Source: Streptomyces chartreusis NRRL 3882 (GTDB taxonomy: Bacteria; Actinomycetota; Actinomycetes; Streptomycetales; Streptomycetaceae). Taken from it: a DNA stretch of 64,000 nt. The DNA is taken from positions 930,001 to 994,000 of the forward strand of contig NZ_LT963352.1 in NCBI RefSeq assembly GCF_900236475.1. The letters are read 5' to 3'. Of the stretch, positions 44,481 to 53,458 are shown piece by piece. Position 1 is the first letter of the stretch. Each line of letters starts with the position of its first letter. Made by a program: the position numbers and the translations under genes. The notes under the pieces were generated by a model. The model saw nothing but the letters and a program-made list of their open reading frames with translations, had not been told where the DNA came from and did no database searches.

Positions 44481-45060
44481 GTGATCGACCAGCCCCGGTC
44501 CGCCAGCCCACAGGGCGCGGGGTTACCGAACACCCGACCAACGTCGGCCAGGTGGTCACACGGTGACCGAACCCAGCCCGGGAACGACATCAGCCCACAG
44601 GACGCGGAGTTACCGACCACCCGCCGACCAACGCCGGCCAGGTGGTCACACGGTGACCGACCAGCCCGGGAACGACATCAGCCCACAGGACGCGGAGTTA
44701 CCGACCACCCGCCGACCAACGCCGGCCAGGTGGTCACACGGTGACCGACCAGCCCGGGAACGACATCAGCCCACAGGACGCGGAGTTACCGACCACCCGC
44801 CGACCAACGTCAGCCAGGTGGTCACACGGTGACCGAACCCAGCCCGGGAACGACATCAGCCCACAGGACGCACAGTGACAGACACCCCGCCGATCGACTT
44901 CGGCCAATTGGTCGAACGGGGACCGGCCTACCGCGGACGGACACCAGCTCCACAGGTCACGAGCGACCGGCCCGCCCGCCGGTTGCCGACATCAGCCAGT
45001 TGGTCGCACCGTGACCGACCACCCCCGGACCGACGCCAGCCCACAGGCCACGAGCGACCG
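44481..45060. repeat. tandem repeat array, units of 88-90 bp
   Basis: Units start with GTGACCGAC and end with GGTGGTCACACG. Boundaries: 44481-44562 (82 bp, degenerate), 44563-44652 (90), 44653-44740 (88), 44741-44828 (88), about 44829-44918 (degenerate), about 44919-45010 (very degenerate) and a partial unit from 45011. The three central units are nearly identical. Each junction forms the dyad GGTCACACGGTGACC (44554, 44644, 44732 and 44820 as starts). All three plus frames stay open, giving spurious repetitive ORFs. It is not CRISPR: there are no unique spacers. Confidence 0.92.
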
Positions 45061-45068
45061 ACCCGGCC

Positions 45069-47213
45069 TCATCCCGTCGCGTCCGCCAGGGCCAGTTCGT
45101 GCAGTCTCTCCGGCGGGCCCGGGCGGGCGTAGTACCAGCCCTGGGCGGTGTCGCAGCCCAGTATGCGGAGTTGTTCCGCCTGGGCCCCTGTCTCGACGCC
45201 CTCCACGGTGACCGCGAGGTCCAGGCTGTGGGCGAGTGAGACGATCCCCTCGACGATCTTGAGGTCGACGGGGTCGGCCGGGAACTGCTGCATGCCCTGG
45301 GTGAAGGAGCGGTCCAGTTTCAGGATGCTGACCGGCAGGCGGCGCAGGTTGGCGAGGTTGGAGTAGCCGGTACCGAAGTCGTCCAGGGCGATGTCGACGC
45401 CCATCTCCGCCAGCCGGCGCAACGGCTTGAGCAGATCGTCGTCCGCGCCGATCAGCGCCGACTCCGTGACCTCCAGGCAGAGCGCGTCCGGTTCGATGCC
45501 CGTGCGTTCCAGGATGTCGACGGTGTCCTGGACCAGACCAGGGTGGGTCAACTGGCAGGGAGACAGGTTGACGTTGATCCGCAGCGGACCCACGGCCTCG
45601 ACACCCCCGTGCAGTTCCCGCCACTCACGGGCCTGCCGTACGGACTGTTCCAGCACCCACCGGCCCAGCGGCACGATCAGCCCGGTGTGTTCGGCGAGCG
45701 GGATGAACCGGTCCGGGCCGAGCACCCCGTGCTGCGGGTGCAGCCAGCGCACCAGGGCCTCCGCACCGCGCACACTGCCGTCGCCGAGATGGACCAGCGG
45801 CTGGTACTCGATGAAGAACTCGCCCCGCTCCAGGGCCGTCGGCAGCGCCGTGGTCAGCCCGTGCCGGGTGATGGCGCGGGCGTCCGCCTCCGGGTCGGCG
45901 AGTTCGAAGCGGTTGCCGCCCGCCGACTTGGCCCGGTACATGGTGATGTCGGCACTGCGCAGCACCTCCGCGGGGCTGCGCTCGCCGGCCGGGCCCTCGA
46001 CGATGCCGATGCTGCCGCGCACGGTCAGCTCCCGGCCGTCGACGCTGATCGGCGCCAGCAGCGCGTTCATGATGCGGGCGGCGAGCTCGTCGACCTCGCG
46101 CTGGGTGTCGGGGCCCGTGGTCAGTGCCACGAACTCGTCGCCGCCGAGCCGGGCCACCATCTCGCCCGGCGCGGTGACGCAGGACTGGAGCCGGTCGGCG
46201 ACCTCCACCAGCAGCCGGTCGCCGGCCGCGTGGCCGAGGCTGTCGTTGATGGTCTTGAAGCCGTCGAGGTCGAGGTAGCACAGGCCGAACCGCTGGCCCT
46301 TCCCGGCGCCCAGTGCCTTCTCCAGGCGCTCGAAGAAGAAGGTGCGGTTGGGCAGCCCGGTCAGCGCGTCGTGCGTGGCCTCGTAGCGCAGCCTCAGGTT
46401 GAGCAGCCGCCGCTCGGTGGTGTCCTCCATGAGCGCGAGCTGGTACTGCGGGCTGCCGTCGGCGTCCCGCAGCAGGGAGACCGTCAGGTTGGTCCACAGG
46501 ACCGTTCCGTCAGGGCGGTAGAACGCCTTCTCCACGTGGTAGTGCTCACGCTCGCCGCGCACGAGTTCGTCGTAGAGCCGCCAGGTCTGCGGCGCGTCGT
46601 CGGGGTGGGTCCACTCCATGACGTTGCGGCTGCGCATCGTCTGCTCGGAGACCCCGAACATGCGCAGCAGCGCGCCGTTGACCTGAAGGATGTTGCCCTC
46701 GAGGTCGGCCATGCCGATACCTATGGCCGCGCCCTCGAAGACCGCGCGGAAGCGGGCCTCGGTGGCGTGCAGGGCCTGCGCCACCACGCCCTGCGCCTTC
46801 AGGGCGGCCTGGGCGATGGCCTCCTGTTCGGCCAGGGTCCGTTCGCGCAGCGCCTGCGCGAACCCGGCGGCCATCGCGTGCTGGAGGCGTGCGGAGCGCG
46901 CCCGCAGGTCCTCCTGGTCGCCGTCGCCGCCGCAGTACAGGACCAGGTAGGCGTCCACGCAGTCCAGCGAGCGGCTGAGCGCCTCCGGGTCGGTGCAGTG
47001 CGCGTCCACGAGGGCGGCGCCGACCGCCCTGCCCGCGTCGGCGTCGAAGGCCCGGGCCAGCAGTGCCTCGCTCAACCGCCGGGCCAGGGGCAGCAGTTGC
47101 TCCTCGAACTCCGGCCGGGTCGACGACGTCGAGGTCACCGGGAAGACGGCCCGGCTCCAGATCGTCGCGAACCGGCGGAGTCTGTCCTCCGGCCCGTCGG
47201 GTTCCGCGATCAC
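45069..47213 (-). CDS. PAS-GGDEF-EAL cyclic-di-GMP enzyme (RmdA-like)
   Basis: A 714-residue cytoplasmic protein. An N-terminal helical region (to about 150) is followed by PAS (about 152-270), GGDEF (RLGGDEF, residues 355-361; intact diguanylate cyclase A-site) and EAL (EALVRW at 485; DDFGTGYS further on, intact phosphodiesterase motifs). The architecture matches Streptomyces RmdA. It may make and degrade c-di-GMP, influencing development. GTG 47213 overlaps the stop of the upstream methyltransferase by 4 bases; the open frame extends far further but only as antisense of that gene. Confidence 0.92.
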   Translation of the reverse strand: MIAEPDGPEDRLRRFATIWSRAVFPVTSTSSTRPEFEEQLLPLARRLSEALLARAFDADAGRAVGAALVDAHCTDPEALSRSLDCVDAYLVLYCGGDGDQEDLRARSARLQHAMAAGFAQALRERTLAEQEAIAQAALKAQGVVAQALHATEARFRAVFEGAAIGIGMADLEGNILQVNGALLRMFGVSEQTMRSRNVMEWTHPDDAPQTWRLYDELVRGEREHYHVEKAFYRPDGTVLWTNLTVSLLRDADGSPQYQLALMEDTTERRLLNLRLRYEATHDALTGLPNRTFFFERLEKALGAGKGQRFGLCYLDLDGFKTINDSLGHAAGDRLLVEVADRLQSCVTAPGEMVARLGGDEFVALTTGPDTQREVDELAARIMNALLAPISVDGRELTVRGSIGIVEGPAGERSPAEVLRSADITMYRAKSAGGNRFELADPEADARAITRHGLTTALPTALERGEFFIEYQPLVHLGDGSVRGAEALVRWLHPQHGVLGPDRFIPLAEHTGLIVPLGRWVLEQSVRQAREWRELHGGVEAVGPLRINVNLSPCQLTHPGLVQDTVDILERTGIEPDALCLEVTESALIGADDDLLKPLRRLAEMGVDIALDDFGTGYSNLANLRRLPVSILKLDRSFTQGMQQFPADPVDLKIVEGIVSLAHSLDLAVTVEGVETGAQAEQLRILGCDTAQGWYYARPGPPERLHELALADATG

Positions 47214-48022
47214 GCCGTACGCCCCACGCCCGCGAAACCGGAGAACGCGTACGGATCCTCGTCCTCCGGTGCGGTGTCGGGCCGCCAGCGCGGCATCGCC
47301 ACCAGTCCGGGTTCCACCATGTCGTACCCCTTGAAGAACCGCGCGATCTCCTCGCGCGAGCGCATGATCAGCGGGTTGCGGATGTCCTGGTACACGTTCA
47401 CCGCGCCCCCGGCCCGCTCCGGTGGCAGCGGGACGCCCTCGTACGAGGCATGGGTGAGCACGAGCAGGCTGCCGGGCGCGAGCGCCTCGCCCAGTTCGGC
47501 CACCGCCCCGTACGGGTCGTCCTCGTCTTCCACGAAGTGCAGTATGGCAACGAGGAGCAACGCCACTGGCTGATTCAGGTCGATCAGGCGCTCCACCTCG
47601 TGGCTGCGCAGGATCTCCTGGGGCTTGCGGAGGTCCGCGGCCACGATGTCCGCGTCGTCGTTGCCCTCGAGGACCGCCTGGCTGTGCGCCACGGCCACCG
47701 GGTCGTGGTCGACGTACACCACGCGGGCGCCGGGGCGGGCGGACTGGGCCACCTCGTGCACGTTGCCGAAGGTGGGTATGCCGGAGCCGATGTCCAGGAA
47801 CTGGCTGATGCCCTGGCCGGCCGCGTACCGCACGGCGCGGCGCATGAACGCCCGGTTCGCCTGCATGATCTTGGGGAGTCCCGGCATGAACTCCATGGCC
47901 CTGCGGGCCGCTTCCCGGTCGACCTCGAAGTTGTGCGATCCGCCCAGGTAGTAGTCGTACATCCGGGAGATGCTGGGCACCGAGATGTCGATGCTCCGTG
48001 GGGCCCAGGCGGGACGCTCCAT
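47210..48022 (-). CDS. SAV2177-type SAM-dependent methyltransferase (DUF574)
   Basis: A 270-residue protein with the family N-terminus (SIDISVPSISRMYDYYLGGSHNFEVD), SAM motif FLDIGSGIPT and VVYVDHDPVA. This family is expanded in Streptomyces and mostly uncharacterised. It is translationally coupled to the PAS-GGDEF-EAL gene, so the two may act in one signalling function. Confidence 0.92.
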   Translation of the reverse strand: MERPAWAPRSIDISVPSISRMYDYYLGGSHNFEVDREAARRAMEFMPGLPKIMQANRAFMRRAVRYAAGQGISQFLDIGSGIPTFGNVHEVAQSARPGARVVYVDHDPVAVAHSQAVLEGNDDADIVAADLRKPQEILRSHEVERLIDLNQPVALLLVAILHFVEDEDDPYGAVAELGEALAPGSLLVLTHASYEGVPLPPERAGGAVNVYQDIRNPLIMRSREEIARFFKGYDMVEPGLVAMPRWRPDTAPEDEDPYAFSGFAGVGRTA

Positions 48023-48200
48023 CTATCTCTCCAAGGCGTAGGCGATCCGGTGTTCGAGCAGAGGCTACTGATCGCCCGCCAATGGAGCGACCCGAAACGG
48101 AAATTGACCATCCGTTCCCGGTCACTGCCTGCGGCACGTGCCGAATTGATACCCGCCCGCATGCCCTTCGAACATATGACGAACAGTGTCCGAGCACGGC

Positions 48201-48241
48201 AAAACGGTCCGCCCCTCCGTGGAGTACGGAGGGGCGGACCG
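48201..48241 (-). terminator. rho-independent terminator of the lipoprotein gene
   Basis: Perfect 16-bp stem (48205-48220 with 48226-48241), 5-nt loop, and on the minus strand a TTTT tail (48204-48201). It lies about 50 bases past the lipoprotein stop. Confidence 0.88.
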
Positions 48242-48289
48242 GGTCGGCTCCGTCGGGTGGACGAGATGATCAACCCTGGGGAGGTTTCT

Positions 48290-49267
48290 CTACTTCTCCG
48301 ACGCGCCGACCAGCTTCCCGTCGGGCCGCACGGCGTACCAGGTGCCGCCGACGCCCTGGCCGTTGGTGTCGCCGGGAGCCTTGTCACCGGCGAAGGTGTA
48401 GATCGGCGAGCAGTTGATCGTCTGCTGCTTGCCCTTGCCGTCGGTCCGATCGAAGATCATGTAGCCCTTCTCCTGGATGCCCTTGGTGTCGGCGTAGTCG
48501 ACGGGCTCCACGAGCGGCCACTTCTCCAGGCACTCGCCGGTGCAGTTGGAGACGGGCTTGGGCCAGGCCTCGTCCTTCTTGAACCGGTAGACGGTCATGC
48601 CGTTCTTGTCGACGACGATCTCGCCGAGCTTCGGGTCGTTGCGGGTGGACAGCCCGGGCAGCGCTTCGGCCCCCGCGCTGCCGGCCCCGCCGCCGCCCTG
48701 TGCCTTCTTGCCGTCGGGGGCCAGCGCGTACCACTTGCCGCCCACACCCTGGCCCTTGACGTCACCGGCGTTGACGTCCTTGGCGTAGCGGTAGGCCGGC
48801 CAGCCGCCGACGGTCAGCTGCTTGGTGCCGTCGGCCCGGGTGACCGAGCCGAGCAGCGCCTTGTCGATGCCCTCGCCGGCCTCGGCGTCGTCGGCGGGCA
48901 CCGGCGGCCAGGTCTTGGCGCAGTCGCCGTCGCAGTTCGACTTGGGCGGCTGCTCGGTGTCCTGGTCGAACCGGTACAGGGTGAGCCCCAGACTGTCGGT
49001 CACCACCTTGCCGACCTCCTCGGCGGTGGCGACGGACAGCTTGCCCGCGGGGTTGGACGGGCTGGACGGGCTCGGCGCGGCCTGCTGGCCGCCGGCGGTG
49101 CCGGCCACTCCGTTCCCGGTGCCGATGCTTCCGTAGTCCCCGGGCGCCGCCGAGGCACCCACGTTCTGGCTGGCCGCCGGAGGGCTGTCCTGACCACACG
49201 CCGTCGTCAGCGCCAGGACCGCCGCGGCGCTCGCCACGAGTGAGGCGCTCCGCCAGGAGGTCTTCAT
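48290..49267 (-). CDS. secreted-repeat lipoprotein
   Basis: A 325-residue lipoprotein. The signal peptide ends in the lipobox L-T-T-A-C. Two pairs of secreted repeats follow (YRFDQDT...CDGDCAKTWPP, YRFKKDE...CTGECLEKWP and WYALAPDGK / WYAVRPDGK), typical of the actinobacterial 'secreted repeat of unknown function' family, each with a Cys pair. An Ala/Gly/Ser-rich linker lies at residues 30-75. GGGGAG precedes the ATG at 49267. Function unknown; related proteins are proposed to act in redox or envelope processes. Confidence 0.9.
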   Translation of the reverse strand: MKTSWRSASLVASAAAVLALTTACGQDSPPAASQNVGASAAPGDYGSIGTGNGVAGTAGGQQAAPSPSSPSNPAGKLSVATAEEVGKVVTDSLGLTLYRFDQDTEQPPKSNCDGDCAKTWPPVPADDAEAGEGIDKALLGSVTRADGTKQLTVGGWPAYRYAKDVNAGDVKGQGVGGKWYALAPDGKKAQGGGGAGSAGAEALPGLSTRNDPKLGEIVVDKNGMTVYRFKKDEAWPKPVSNCTGECLEKWPLVEPVDYADTKGIQEKGYMIFDRTDGKGKQQTINCSPIYTFAGDKAPGDTNGQGVGGTWYAVRPDGKLVGASEK

Positions 49268-49526
49268 CGTCAACTCCCCATAATCGCAAGGGTGTTGCAG
49301 CGCCCTGCTGCGCCGCCGCACGGCCATGAGTACGCACGGGAGGCGTGATTGTGTTCAACCACCGGCCAAATTTCTTTCCGGAACCCGTGACGGCCGCCGC
49401 TCGTCACCGCACACGGGTACGGGTCGAAAGGCCACGGGTGACCGTCCGGCAAACCCGCGGCACCTGAAAATCCCTCTTTCGGGGCAATCCTCTTGCACTC
49501 CGGCACGTCCCGGCGGCACAAGGCTC

Positions 49527-50168
49527 ATGATCTTCGTCGTGCATGGACCCCTATCGACTCAATCCGCCCTCGCCGCAAGGGCCTTGGCGGTGGCGACGCT
49601 GACCTGGGCACTGGTCGGCGCACCGTCCGGAGTGGCGGTGGCCGACGCCTGCGCGTACGCCTGGACGGGGCCGGACGGCACGGAGGCGGTGGCGGTCGCC
49701 GGAAGCATGACCTGGCCGACGAAGCCGCCGTGCCCGCCGCCACCCACACCGACCCCCACGCCCACGCCGACCCCGACGCCCCCTCCGCCGAAGCCGCCGC
49801 CACCGCCGAAGCCGACTCCGAAGCCCCCGCCGAAGCCGGACCCGACACCACCGCCACCCTCACCCCCACCCCCGGAACCGACGCCCACGGCCAGACCGGA
49901 GCCGCCGCCTCCGTCTCCGCCGCCCCCGCCACGCCCGGCGCCACCGCCCCGGCCGGCTCCCAGACCGGTACCTCCCCCGCCCCCCGCCCCGGCTCCGAAG
50001 CCGTCGGCGAAGCCCACGCCGCGTCCGTCCGCGACGCCCGTGCGCTATCCGCGGTACCGCGCCGCGCCGCGGCCACGACCGGCGAGCCACACCATGTCGC
50101 CGCTCACCTTCGTCCTGCTCGTCACGGTGCCCGCGGTGGTCGCCGTCGCCGCGCTGCGCGCGCGCTGA
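49527..50168 (+). CDS. secreted proline-rich protein with C-terminal membrane anchor
   Basis: 213 residues. An N-terminal hydrophobic segment is followed by a conserved-looking stretch (CAYAWTGPDGTEAVAVAG) and then about 100 residues made almost only of Pro, Thr, Lys and Ala. A C-terminal transmembrane segment with a basic tail (PLTFVLLVTVPAVVAVAALR) ends it. It should span the cell wall as an extended rod. ATG 49527 is chosen because the signal segment follows; the longer frame adds an unlikely N-terminus. The Pro-rich track also generates long antisense open frames. Confidence 0.75.
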   Translation: MIFVVHGPLSTQSALAARALAVATLTWALVGAPSGVAVADACAYAWTGPDGTEAVAVAGSMTWPTKPPCPPPPTPTPTPTPTPTPPPPKPPPPPKPTPKPPPKPDPTPPPPSPPPPEPTPTARPEPPPPSPPPPPRPAPPPRPAPRPVPPPPPAPAPKPSAKPTPRPSATPVRYPRYRAAPRPRPASHTMSPLTFVLLVTVPAVVAVAALRAR

Positions 50169-50192
50169 TCCCTGAAGCTCTGGAGGCATCTC

Positions 50193-50957
50193 TTGCCGGA
50201 ATGGCTTGTTCTCACCCTCGCGATGCTGGCCGCCTGTGTCGTAGTGGTCGTCATCACCGTCGTGCGCCACCGCACGGCGTCCGACGACGAGGACCCCAGC
50301 GAGACCCCGGACGTCATCGAGTACATGACGATGTGGATCGGCGTGGTGTACGCCATCGTCCTGGGTCTGGCGATCGCCGGCGTGTGGGAGGGGCGCAGCG
50401 CCGCCCAGGACCACGTCCAGGCGGAGGCCACCGCGCTGTACGAGATCTCGGAGCGGGTCCGGGTGTACCCGGACGACGTGCGCGACCGCATCCGGGACGA
50501 CATCCATGCCTATGTGAGCCATGTCGTCACCACCGAGTGGGACACCATGGCCGACCACGGCCAGGTCACCGAGCGCGGCGGTGAGCTCTTCGAGCGCGTC
50601 CGCCAGGACGTCACCGACTACGAACCGAAGACGGACTTCGAGGCCCAGGCCTACCAGCCGCTCATCGACCAGGTGACCGCGGCCAGCCAGGCCCGGATCG
50701 CCCGGGCGGAGTCGACCGGGGAGACCATGCCGGGCGTGGTGTGGTTCGGCCTGATCGCCGGAGCCGTCGTCACCATCGGGATGATCTTCGCCCTCCAGAT
50801 CCGCAGAACGACGCGGGAACTGGTCCTCGCCGGGCTGTTCTCGGCGCTGATCGCCTTCCTGCTGTTCCTGATCTGGGACTTCGACTCGCCCTACAGCAGG
50901 GGCGTGACCGCGTCGGCGGAACCCTTCCTGAACCTCTTCCCGGGGGCCGGGGACTGA
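50193..50957 (+). CDS. DUF4239-type membrane protein
   Basis: 254 residues: two N-terminal transmembrane segments (about 4-25 and 46-68), a soluble helical region (about 75-180) and two C-terminal segments (about 182-200 and 210-228). This is the bestrophin-like DUF4239 layout. The start codon is TTG 50193, supported by GGAGG six bases upstream. It is probably co-transcribed with the Pro-rich gene 24 bases before. Function unknown. Confidence 0.82.
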   Translation: MPEWLVLTLAMLAACVVVVVITVVRHRTASDDEDPSETPDVIEYMTMWIGVVYAIVLGLAIAGVWEGRSAAQDHVQAEATALYEISERVRVYPDDVRDRIRDDIHAYVSHVVTTEWDTMADHGQVTERGGELFERVRQDVTDYEPKTDFEAQAYQPLIDQVTAASQARIARAESTGETMPGVVWFGLIAGAVVTIGMIFALQIRRTTRELVLAGLFSALIAFLLFLIWDFDSPYSRGVTASAEPFLNLFPGAGD

Positions 50958-51173
50958 CGGCCCCCGGAACCGGGCCGGGGGGCGAGCGACACACCGTCGC
51001 CGCCCCCCGGTCGCTCAACGGCACTCCCCCTGGCGGCCCACACGTGTGACCCATTCGCGCTACTGCGATCGCGCCGCCCTGCACGCGTTCTTAGCGTTTC
51101 CGGCATCGAGGTGCATTTCCGACGCGAGCGGAACAGGTCCGCGGCTGCTCCTCGGGGACCCGGAGGTTTCACC

Positions 51174-51716
51174 ATGCGCGCGATATGCGTCGCTTCGGCC
51201 TCGGCCGTACTGCTGGGCGTCGGTGCCCTCACCTCCTGCGTGCCTGCCGCCGACGCGGCCGTCCGGACCGATTTCGACTTCGGCGTCCAGCCCTCCACCG
51301 TCGGGGCGGACGCCCAGGTCACGCTGTGGGTGGAGCGCAACGCGGCGTGCGAGGGGGAGGCGGAGGTATCCTCACCGGTCTTCGACGCGGTCGCCATCCC
51401 GCCGGAGAAGTCGTCGGCGCCGGCCAGAGTCGACGCGGACGCCAGGCCCGGCGCCGTGTACGACGTGGAGTTCTTCTGTGACGGGTCGAGCGGCACCGCT
51501 CACCTGACCATCGCCGGCGACCAACCGGCGCACCACCCGGCGCACCACCCGACCCGCCACCACCGCCACCCGTCGAAGGGCGTGCACGCGGGAGAGGGCG
51601 GCACCCTCGGCGGCCTGGACCTCAAGGAGATGGGCCTCGGGGCCGCCCTGATCGCCGGCGCACTGGGCACGGCGTACCACCTCGCCCGCCGCCGCACCGA
51701 CGAGGACACCGGCTGA
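51174..51716 (+). CDS. secreted Ig-like protein with C-terminal anchor
   Basis: 180 residues. The signal peptide contains LTSC, a possible lipobox, and a possible signal-peptidase-I site at ADA-A. An Ig-like domain (residues 30-125, with DARPGAVYDVEFFC) is followed by a His-rich linker and a C-terminal hydrophobic helix with RRR. It is related to the protein at 51885-52373. No LPxTG motif is visible, but the helix plus basic tail resembles a sorting signal. CGGAGG precedes the ATG. Confidence 0.82.
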   Translation: MRAICVASASAVLLGVGALTSCVPAADAAVRTDFDFGVQPSTVGADAQVTLWVERNAACEGEAEVSSPVFDAVAIPPEKSSAPARVDADARPGAVYDVEFFCDGSSGTAHLTIAGDQPAHHPAHHPTRHHRHPSKGVHAGEGGTLGGLDLKEMGLGAALIAGALGTAYHLARRRTDEDTG

Positions 51717-51740
51717 GCGGTCGGTCCCGCGCACCGCACA

Positions 51741-51783
51741 GGTCTTCGCCCCGGATCCAATCGAGGGATCCGGGGCGAAGACC
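51741..51783. terminator. perfect 18-bp hairpin terminator
   Basis: Arms 51741-51758 and 51766-51783 are exact complements with a 7-nt loop. It lies 24 bases after the secreted-protein stop. It also faces the end of the convergent gene at 51885. Confidence 0.88.
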
Positions 51784-51812
51784 GTTCACGTGCGAGGCGG
51801 CTCGTCGAAGGA

Positions 51813-51869
51813 GTCCAAGGAGCAAGGCGTCCATGGAGCAAGGCGTCCAAGGAGCAAGGTCTCCAAGGG
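51813..51869. repeat. 16-bp tandem repeat, three full copies
   Basis: GTCCAAGGAGCAAGGC at 51813-51828, one-mismatch copies at 51829-51844 and 51845-51860, then a partial copy. It lies between the terminator and the stop of the 51885 gene. It has no open reading frame of its own. Confidence 0.8.
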
Positions 51870-51884
51870 GTGTGGAGCGAGGCG

Positions 51885-52373
51885 TCAGACGCGCCGCTCG
51901 GCGCGACGGCGCATCCAGAACACCCCGCCGCCGATGACCGCGGCGGCCACGAGCCCACCGCCGATGGCCATGTCGGTCGGGGTCGCACCGGTGGTGCTGC
52001 TGCCGCCGACACCGCCGCGGACACCGCCGATGACGGTGAACGCGTGGGGCTTGGTCAGACTTCTGCTGTCGCACCTGACCGTGATGTCGTACGGCCCCGG
52101 GCGGGCGTCGTTCCTGATGGTGGCGGTGCCCCTCGCCGTCTCCTTGGCGCCGGAGATGGGCGAGAGCCTCGCCGGCATCGTGAACGCGTTGGAGGTAGCC
52201 GTGCCACCGTGGCGGCAGCCGTCGACCGTGATGGTCAGCTGGCCGCCGCGGGCGATCACGCTGGGCAGGGCGACGATGTTGCTGGGCGTGTCCCACGCGA
52301 CGGCCGCGGGGGCGGAGAGGCCGAGGGCGGCGACCGCGGCGCCGGCGACCGCCAGGGCACGAGTGTTACGCAT
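51885..52373 (-). CDS. secreted Ig-like protein with C-terminal anchor
   Basis: 162 residues: Sec signal peptide (to about 26, AVA-W), an Ig-like domain with GCRHGGTATSNAF and DARPGPYDITVRC, and a C-terminal transmembrane helix ending RRRAERR. It is homologous to the convergent gene at 51174, so the pair probably arose by inverted duplication. Both lie next to a class F sortase. GGAGG precedes the ATG. Confidence 0.85.
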   Translation of the reverse strand: MRNTRALAVAGAAVAALGLSAPAAVAWDTPSNIVALPSVIARGGQLTITVDGCRHGGTATSNAFTMPARLSPISGAKETARGTATIRNDARPGPYDITVRCDSRSLTKPHAFTVIGGVRGGVGGSSTTGATPTDMAIGGGLVAAAVIGGGVFWMRRRAERRV

Positions 52374-52743
52374 GTGAACCTCCGCGGAAGACGCCCCGGG
52401 ACCCGTCCCCGGTCGATCGGCGAGAAAGCGCCTCCCAGAAAGACAGTCAGTTGCTCTGCGCGGACCCGCATTTCGGGAATGGTCCGTCCTGGTGAGAGAA
52501 GGCACCGCGGGAAAACCGCGCAATCGGATATCGCCGCAGGTCACGGACCGTCAGAAATTTCCTCGCGGCGGCAACTCGGATGGCGCACCACACGGCTCCG
52601 GTCACCCCGGACAGCCCGTGACCACCCCGGACAGCCCCGCGCCACCCGTTCGCTCCAGCCCCGTCGCCGGTTTCGCGCGCGGCACTTAGCGTTCTGGTAT
52701 GCGCGAACGACACGGCGACGGCCGCGTCGAGAGGGGATGGCCC
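52374..52743. other. divergent intergenic region
   Basis: 370 bases between the secreted-protein and sortase genes. An in-frame ATG at 52699 would lengthen the sortase by 15 residues but has no ribosome site. No other structure is seen. Confidence 0.5.
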
Positions 52744-53412
52744 ATGTCTGCGTCCGAGCTGGCCGAGGCGGAAGAGGAGGCGCGACGGAAGAAGCGCGCC
52801 CCCTGGGGCGTGATAGCGCTGGTTCTGCTGACCGGCCTCGCGCTCATCCGGAATGGTTCGGGGGAATTCGACGAGGGCCCGCCACAGCCGGCGACCGCGG
52901 CCGCGGCGGACAGCCGCGTGCCCGGGGCCACCTTCGCCGGGGCCGTCAAGCCCCTCCCCTACGCCCTGCCGGACCGGGTCCGGATCCCGGCGATCCAGGT
53001 CGACGCGCCGATGATTCCCGTGGGCCTGGACGCGGACGGCTGGGTCGGCGCGCCACCCCCGGAGGACCCGAACCTGGCGGGCTGGTTCACCGGCGCCGTC
53101 ACCCCCGGCGAGAAGGGAACCGCGGTCGTCGTCGGCCATGTCGACAACCAGCAGGGCCCCGCCGTGTTCTACGGACTCGGCGCCCTGAAGAAGGGAAACC
53201 GCGTCGAGGTCGCCCGGCAGGACGCGAAGACCGCCGTGTTCGAGATCTACGGCATCGAGGTGTTCGCGAAGGACAACTTCCCCGGCGACCGTGTCTACGC
53301 CTCCAAGGGGGCGGCGGAACTGCGGGTCATCACCTGCGGCGGCGGTTTCTCCAAGCAGAACGGCTACGAGGGCAACGTCGTCGCCTTCGCCCGCCTGGTC
53401 GAGGTGCGCTGA
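52744..53412 (+). CDS. class F sortase
   Basis: 222 residues: a short cytoplasmic N-terminus, a signal-anchor helix (about 20-36), a Pro/Ala-rich linker and the sortase barrel. Catalytic His132 (VVGHVDN) and Cys198 (VITCGGGF) are present, with Arg217 (ARLVE) as the probable third residue. Class F sortases are widespread in actinobacteria and their substrates are poorly known. GAGAGGGG before ATG 52744 decides the start. Likely substrates are the anchored proteins encoded nearby. Confidence 0.9.
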   Translation: MSASELAEAEEEARRKKRAPWGVIALVLLTGLALIRNGSGEFDEGPPQPATAAAADSRVPGATFAGAVKPLPYALPDRVRIPAIQVDAPMIPVGLDADGWVGAPPPEDPNLAGWFTGAVTPGEKGTAVVVGHVDNQQGPAVFYGLGALKKGNRVEVARQDAKTAVFEIYGIEVFAKDNFPGDRVYASKGAAELRVITCGGGFSKQNGYEGNVVAFARLVEVR

Positions 53413-53458
53413 GCGTTCCCCGGCCGGGCGGGCGAAGGCCCGACGGCATGTGTCACCC

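Noticed and set aside
44563..44832. Repeat-encoded multi-core precursor peptide
   Set aside because: All three frames are open, unit lengths of 88 and 90 bp shift the frame, and no ribosome site or peptide-modifying partner is adjacent. Kept only as a caveat in the repeat finding.
44481..45060. CRISPR array
   Set aside because: The whole 88-90 bp unit is repeated without unique spacers and there are no cas genes nearby.
45069..48197. A single 1042-codon protein for the GGDEF-EAL frame
   Set aside because: The upstream third of that frame is antisense to none but overlaps the SAV2177-type methyltransferase gene in another frame. Coding signal begins at GTG 47213.
49559..50017. Glycine-rich minus-strand protein
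   Set aside because: It is the complement of the Pro-rich coding track at 49527-50168, which has a signal segment and a membrane anchor.
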